From Daucus carota subsp. sativus (lineage: Eukaryota > Streptophyta > Magnoliopsida > Apiales > Apiaceae): 64,000 bases of DNA. The translations under genes were made by a program, and so were the position numbers. The stretch spans positions 36,293,606 to 36,357,605 of the forward strand of contig NC_030387.2 of NCBI RefSeq assembly GCF_001625215.2. The letters are read 5' to 3'. The notes under the pieces are model-generated. The model saw only the letters and a program-made list of their open reading frames with translations. It was not told the DNA's origin and made no database searches. This document shows, in pieces, positions 58,940-64,000 of the stretch (positions within the stretch are counted from its first letter, which is position 1; each line of letters opens with the position of its first letter).

Positions 58940-59912
58940 TCAATATACTTATATAAAGGAGAAGCGAGGGGCGTGTAGGTGGCGCCTCTCACATCGCTCC
59001 GTTCTATTTTTCTAATTTTCTGAAATTTTTGGATGAAAAATATCAAAAATTAGAACTACCTTTTTTAGTTTTGGATATATTAGAAGCAAGTATCAGAATA
59101 TGATTTTGTTTCAGATTATTTATGGAATACAGTATCTTGAAAGTTTTAATCTGATTTTGTTTCGCATTATTTAATTATGGGAAAAAGTAGCACACAAGTC
59201 TCTCTGCACCTATAAATACCCCTGTAGGTTGCAGGGTTTTGAATCATCTAAACCTCTTCTCTCTCAACATCACAACTCTACCTCTCTCTGGTGATAGTTC
59301 TCTTCCTCGATTTCTAACTCGGTAGTGCCGTTCTTTTGCAATGATAAGTGAAGGCTGTTTATACAATATTAAAAAAATAAAGGTTGTTGCAAGCAAAGGT
59401 AGTTATAGACCGCTATGTGGGAGACGACAAATTCAAATACGGGAGAAGAATATAATCTTGACATGATATTGATGGATGATATCACTAGAATAACTATTAG
59501 TGATGTATATTTGTTGGTTTTGTTCATCGGACATATTTGTTGTTGTTAATTTTTATATAATTTATTTTGTATATAAGAAAATATTATTCATGCATTATCT
59601 ATTTGCTCCGTTCAAGCAACTTTTAAGTGAAGCATGTTTATACAGTATTAAAAAATAAAGTTTGTTACAAGTAAGGGTAGTTATAGACCGCTATCTCACG
59701 GATTTAAGTTAGATGTTTTTGTGAGTAACCAATCCAAAAAAAATTGGAGGAAGGTGACAATGTAAGAACATGATTAAAAAAACACAAATAAAATTAAGAT
59801 TCGTCGAGCTTTAAATTGTTAATTACGTGTAGAAATTTATTTTCATTTTTTCACCATGAATTATAGTCCAAAAATTTTTATAGGCCGCCGCAACGCGCGG
59901 CTTCTCAACTAG
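58940..59912 (+). mobile_element. short non-autonomous Helitron
   Basis: The 3' end has the Helitron signature: a GC-rich hairpin (gccgccgcaacgcgcggc) nine bases before a terminal CTAG. The 5' end begins TC (tcaatatacttatataaagg). Insertion is between A (58939) and T (59913), as Helitrons require. The 973-bp interior has no helicase frame. It does hold a promoter-like segment (cctataaatacccctg at 59210) followed by a CT-rich leader-like stretch, and two similar tgaaggctgtttatacaata-type phrases about 290 bp apart. Confidence 0.75.
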
Positions 59913-60192
59913 TTTATATAGGAGCTGAAGTCCTGTATTAGTCGTGTTAGGCTTAAAACTGATTACCTAATAAATTATATAAATTATATAAAATAATGAT
60001 TATGTAAAATTTATCAAAATTTTAACATGGTATTGCTCCAATATGATTGGTTATATTAGTTCATATTATTCAGAAATTAGTTAAACTGATTGGAGATTAT
60101 TCGAATGATTAATTAAATAATTGAAGATTTTAATTCTGAAAGATGGATTAATCATCTATTTTAGAATAATGACAAAAGGAGATTGAAAAAAA

Positions 60193-60552
60193 GGGTTTTC
60201 TCATAATTACCCAAGTTCAAAATATTTTTTACAAAAATACTACATCTTTTTTACATATTTTCGCAAAAATACTAAACTTTTGAAAATATTTGTAAAAATA
60301 CTATATGCAACCTGCTGCAATCACATGCAACTATATTTGCAACCGCAACCATACTTGCAACCCCTGCGGGGTCAATTAACTGAAATTGCATATGGTTGCA
60401 TTAAGTTGCAGATCGTATTTTTGCAAATGTTTTTTAGAAAAATTAGTATTCGCAAATATTTTCAAAAAATAGTAAAATCGCAAAAAAATTTAGAAAATGT
60501 GGTATTTTGGTAAATTCCCAAAAAAAAAATTACTTTTAGAGAAAACCTATTT
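60193..60552. repeat. dispersed repeat, family A, copy 2
   Basis: It shares with 4772-5095 the order: acaaaaatactacat, a ttgcaac-rich centre with gtcaattaactgaa, then tgcatatggttgca and gtggtattttggtaaatt. The outer ends ggttttctcataattaccc and, on the other strand, ggttttctctaaaagtaat pair partially, suggesting a MITE origin. A short ORF (60280-60513) inside is fortuitous. Confidence 0.6.
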
Positions 60553-60797
60553 TGTTACAGAAATCTGAAATTCTCAAAGTATGACGTGGAAAATACAAAG
60601 ATAAGAGAGAGTAGTATCACGAGTCAAAGGAGATGTCCCAGACAGAAGGCAGTCAAAGCCCAAACTTCCGTGCAAACAGTTTAAAAATACTCTCATCTCA
60701 TCATCCATATCCCATAATCGCACATTCCCATATTGCTCCTCAAATTCACCGCATTCATTCGTTTCACTACGGTCCGCGGTTATTCACTCCTTTGTGA

Positions 60798-61072
60798 TAG
60801 GAGTGGCAGTTTCGGGTAACGGGTCGTGTTCGTGTCAGCAATCGGGTCAATTTCGAGTTGATTTCGGGTCAAGTTAAAATCACTTAAAATTGAATAAAAC
60901 TGAAAATTGAAGTTACTAGAAACAAAATTAGAATTTCGGGTCATGTCGGGTCCATTTCGTGTCAAAACAGGTGATTTTCGTGTCATTTTTGGGTTTTGTC
61001 TCAGTAAATCGGGTTACGGGTTTGGGTCGGGTTCAGATCGTGTTCGGGTCGTGTTTGATATTGCCAGCCCTA
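60798..61072. mobile_element. hAT-type MITE with cgggt repeats
   Basis: The ends pair as taggagtggcag and, on the other strand, tagggctggcaa. The flanks ctttgtga (60790-60797) and cttcgtga (61073-61080) match at 7 of 8 positions. Both subterminal zones are packed with cgggt/acccg motifs (gggtaacgggtcg, ttcgggtcgtg), in the style of the elements at 23891 and 63156. Confidence 0.75.
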
Positions 61073-61080
61073 CTTCGTGA

Positions 61081-61673
61081 CTCGCTGAACAAACTTTGAT
61101 CCACAATCGGATCTTGTTTTAAAAAATAAATTTTTTTATACTGATACCAAAATTTACATATAATTCATGACATTCTTGGATTTTCATCTCATTTGTTTCA
61201 ACTAATTTAAACCAACGAAACACAGTACTCCATAAGTTTTTTTTTTTTGAGAAAACAATACTCCATAAGTTAATTTTACTTCTCTATAGATCATGGTTCA
61301 AAATATTTTATGTGGTATTTTTCATATGAGTGAGATTCTTTTTATAGAATATAATTTTACGCGAATATATATACCCGTCCAAAACAACTAAAATAGAGAC
61401 AAATTAAATCATGAAGTAGTCATAATTTTCATAGCATCGATTTGACTCGTAAATGGGAATTTAGTTACTATCTAAATACACCTCTTTTCAATTCATTTTT
61501 GTCAAACTATTTGATTTTTTAAGGCTGGACATGTAATTTAAAACGAAAGAAGTACTTTCGATTTTATATTAATTCATCTCTACATGAAAATCTATCTAAT
61601 TCTAGCCCAGTCCACGGGTATGTAAACTTTGAACTTTTTAACAGATTCAATTACTTTAATAATTTAAATTAGT
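61081..61673. other. AT-rich spacer
   Basis: No gene or repeat family is recognised between the hAT-type MITE and the SINE head. A doubled tactccataagtt phrase occurs at 61227 and 61260. Confidence 0.4.
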
Positions 61674-61860
61674 GAGCACGATTGGATAACCCAAGTGGTT
61701 AAGGGCTTATCCTCTGTCGTCCTTGTATTTTGAATCTCAGGTATACTAAAAATTTATATAAAATCAAAAAATTAATAAAATAATTAAAGAATAGTGTGTA
61801 AGAAAAGGAGTGTGATATGACACGAGGAGCGTCCCCGGTCGGGGACTGGGCTATTGAAGT
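61674..61860 (+). mobile_element. tRNA-derived SINE, degenerate
   Basis: It begins gagcacgattggataaccca, with a Pol III A-box-like ggataacccaagtgg and a decayed B box (tttgaatctc). An A/T-rich body and a unique gtccccggtcggggactggg segment follow. The head matches the better-preserved copy at 63919. The right end is uncertain. Confidence 0.6.
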
Positions 61861-62444
61861 AAATAAAATAAGCCTTAATGTTGGTTAGGGCCCATTTCAT
61901 TCAACACGTGAGTCCGCTCCCTTCCATTTCTCCCCCATATGTAATCATGCTCACGTGTACCTTTCCTCCTCGCCAACAGTATTTTCTTTTTTCCCTTTCT
62001 GATAAAAAAATTATAAATTAATTTGTGTCGACAAATCATTTATGCAGGAAAATAAAGATTTAAACTGGCTAGTTATAAAATGGCATCCTATGCGAACTGA
62101 GTACGGGTCCAACGTTGTGTGACCAGTCGCGGAACCAGAGAGGGGCTAGGGGATGCTAGAGCCCCCCCTAATCTCGAGAAAACAGTGTAAATTTTTTTTT
62201 GAGCCCCCGCTGAATTAGTGATTTCAATATAGTGTTTTTTAGCCCCCGCTGAATTATAAATGTCATGGAGAGGGACTTATTGTAAAAAAAGAAAAAAGAA
62301 GACACTTAGTCCGAAGGGAGTCTAATTAACAAATACATTCAAACAGATACACTCAAAGCAACTCCAACAAACTCCTTAAGTTTTCTCCAAAAATAATATA
62401 AACAATCAACTCTTAACTATTCAAGAGGTAAAATTACACAATAT

Positions 62445-62576
62445 CTACAACAGTATTCCCTACATATACTCTCTATCTATATCTGTTATTAAAATATGCA
62501 CACCTACAAACTACAACAGTATTCCCTACATATACTCTCTATCTATATCTGTTATTAAAATTTGCACACATACAAA
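62445..62576. repeat. 66-bp tandem duplication
   Basis: Two adjacent copies of a unit starting ctacaacagtattccctaca and containing tctatctatatctgttatta, period 66, differ by only a few bases. They lie inside the hAT element at 62124-63113. Confidence 0.9.
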
Positions 62577-62913
62577 CTGTATCATGCATGTTGAGTACTT
62601 TGTACATAACAAAAATAATATAAAATATAGGTAAGAGGGAGAGTGCACTTTTCATTGTTGAGGAAGCAAATAGAGCTCCTAAATTTTTGAAGAGGTGCTA
62701 GGAGCTTGTTGGAGTTTATTTAACAGGTTACTAATCCTATTTTCGAAGACATGCATAACCGTTTCATAGAAGGAAACATAGAACTAGTACTTTGTATTGG
62801 CTCTTTGGATCTTAGGAATTAACTTTCAAGTTTGAATAACTCAAAACTTGTCTGCCTTTGCACAATTTTATCTAAAAAATTTCTCTATACTAAACCTGAA
62901 ATTGTTGTCAAAT

Positions 62914-63080
62914 CAGTTAGACAATTTTATTTATGATGTGAGAGCGGATAAAGATTTATCTGGACTTCAAAGTATATGAAATCTTTATAGTCATGATGGT
63001 TAAGACACACAGACACAGTGTTTATCCTTTAGTTTATCTGCTGGTTGAGTTAGCTCTCGTTTTACCCGTTGTATTTCAGC
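62914..63080 (+). pseudogene. hAT transposase dimerization-region remnant
   Basis: One frame reads QLDNFIYDVRADKDLSGLQS before a stop. In another frame downstream lies VYPLVYLLVELALVLPV. These are the two conserved blocks of the hAT C-terminal dimerization region, in the expected order, separated by stops and a frameshift. The following ERxFSAM-type block is missing, so the remnant is dead. Confidence 0.7.
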
Positions 63081-63155
63081 CCCTCCTAACTCACAGTCCT
63101 GGTTCCGCCACTGTGTGTGACGGGACATTCACGTAGTGCGGCTAGAGCCTAGTAC

Positions 63156-63775
63156 CAGGGGTGAACATGGGTCGGGTTGGGCGGTTTTTAAGAAAAAAAC
63201 GACCCAATTCAATTAGTTCGGGTTGATAAAAACTTAACCCATTAACAAAAAAAAAATTATGTAACCCAACCTTACCCAACCCAATTAATTCGGGTTGGGT
63301 CGGATTGGTTTGGGTTGAACTTGCGAAAACAATAATAAATAAAAATTTAGTCATTCATCGCGAAAGGAAGAAAAAAACTCAAGGTGTATATCAGTTCATT
63401 AACAAATCATTAACCATGTTCGAATTCCAAAAGTCATCATTTACATTTTATAGTTATCGAGATACTTAAAACTATTCATGTTATTATTGTAAATGTATAA
63501 ATACACCCTAGATAAATCAAATTTAGGTTAAAGAATGATTGACATAAACTCAAAAATGTAAGATAGGTATGTAAATATTATATATAAATATAATCGGGTT
63601 GGGTTGGGTTAATTCAGGGTTAAAATTCGTAAAACCCTGACCCAACCCAACTTTATCGGGTTTTTTAAAAATTAACCCATTTATTTTTCGATTTTGAACG
63701 GGTCGGGTTAATCGGCCTAAAAAAGGGTTGGTTTGGGTTGGGTTAGTGGGTTGAACGGGTTTATGTTCACCCCTA
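63156..63775. mobile_element. hAT-type MITE with gggtt repeats
   Basis: An exact 8-bp duplication, cctagtac, flanks the unit (63148-63155 and 63776-63783). The ends pair as caggggtgaacatggg and, on the other strand, taggggtgaacataaac. Many gggttgggtt/aacccaaccc units sit near both ends and recur within. The interior is AT-rich without a convincing frame, and the 70-codon minus ORF is a by-product of the repeats. The length is 620 bp. Confidence 0.9.
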
Positions 63776-63918
63776 CCTAGTACACATAACTGAATTGAGT
63801 TTTATTTTGGTTCACACGGATTATATTTTGAACACACCTAAAAATCTTTATATTATATTACTGGAGTTTATAGTCTACTTATATTCACAAAATTTGTTTC
63901 CTAAAAATCTTTATATCA

Positions 63919-64000
63919 GAGCACGATTGGATAGCCCAGTGGTGGGTTTATCCTCTGTTGACCCGGGGCACCCGGGTTCGACTCTGGCTCACCCCGAAAA
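63919..64000 (+). mobile_element. tRNA-derived SINE head, cut by window end
   Basis: It begins gagcacgattggatagccca. The A box is ggatagcccagtgg and the B box gggttcgactctggc, both well formed, with spacing close to that of a tRNA. Only the first 82 bp are inside the window. It shares its first ~35 bases with the older copy at 61674. Confidence 0.7.

Larger units (their letters stand above)
62124..63113 (+). mobile_element. hAT element with decayed transposase
   Basis: An exact 8-bp duplication, tgtgtgac, flanks the unit (62116-62123 and 63114-63121). The ends pair as cagtcgcggaaccagag and, on the other strand, cagtggcggaaccagga. The 990-bp unit retains the 3' end of a hAT transposase (separate entry) and an internal tandem repeat at 62445. 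The left subterminal part repeats agcccccgctgaattagtg. Its terminus is of the same type as the 393-bp MITE at 36073, so the two may belong to one family. Confidence 0.85.

Noticed and set aside
1..64000. CRISPR arrays, operons or prokaryotic genes
   Set aside because: No regularly spaced short repeats with unique spacers, and no polycistronic arrangement. All real genes are intron-containing plant genes.

Overview
The window is nuclear DNA of a flowering plant, almost certainly a eudicot. It has intron-rich plant gene families (HLS1-like, NPY/NPH3, F-box/FBD, X8, class I formin, BTB-TAZ), a nuclear tRNA-Ala, AT-rich intergenic DNA and many small DNA transposons. Nothing seen directly fixes the genus. 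An asterid such as a member of the Apiaceae is a guess only.

Six protein genes are well supported, and all exon ends given here come from reading GT/AG junctions with frame continuity. They are: an HLS1-like N-acetyltransferase (+, 7338-8819, 3 exons, 403 aa); an NPY-type BTB/NPH3 protein (-, 10875-14084, 4 exons, 616 aa); an F-box/FBD protein (-, 25408-27932, 3 exons, 436 aa); an X8 protein with a degenerate GH17-like region (-, 31182-33059, 3 exons, 488 aa); a class I formin (+, 40573-44609, 4 exons, 908 aa); and a BTB/TAZ protein (-, 51581-53773, 5 exons, 389 aa). A tRNA-Ala(CGC) lies at 30014-30086. The genes do not form a pathway cluster. They are independent single-copy-type loci, several with themes in auxin/light signalling (HLS1-like, NPY, BT) or cell wall and cytoskeleton (X8, formin).

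The rest is largely mobile DNA. 0-7.3 kb is AT-rich with dispersed repeats. 8.8-10.8 kb holds a 181-bp tandem duplication. 14-25 kb is a nest of short elements: Stowaway-like (TA target duplication), PIF/Harbinger-like (TAA/TTA), and hAT (8-bp duplications). 33-40 kb contains further hAT and Harbinger-like elements. A Tat-type Ty3/gypsy retrotransposon with one uninterrupted 1738-codon ORF begins about 400 bp past the formin stop, but its integrase end and 3' LTR are missing. 55-64 kb is a second nest: a MULE-type MITE with a 10-bp duplication, a 907-bp near-palindrome, a short Helitron, four non-overlapping hAT/repeat units and two tRNA-derived SINE heads.

No CRISPR, operon or obvious novel multigene system is present. 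The most notable items are the very long hairpin at 57.85-58.76 kb, the pseudo-enzymatic GH17/X8 protein, the altered acetyl-CoA loop of the HLS1-like protein, a coding micro-duplication in the BT gene, and the well-preserved insertion footprints that allow element classes to be assigned by eye.
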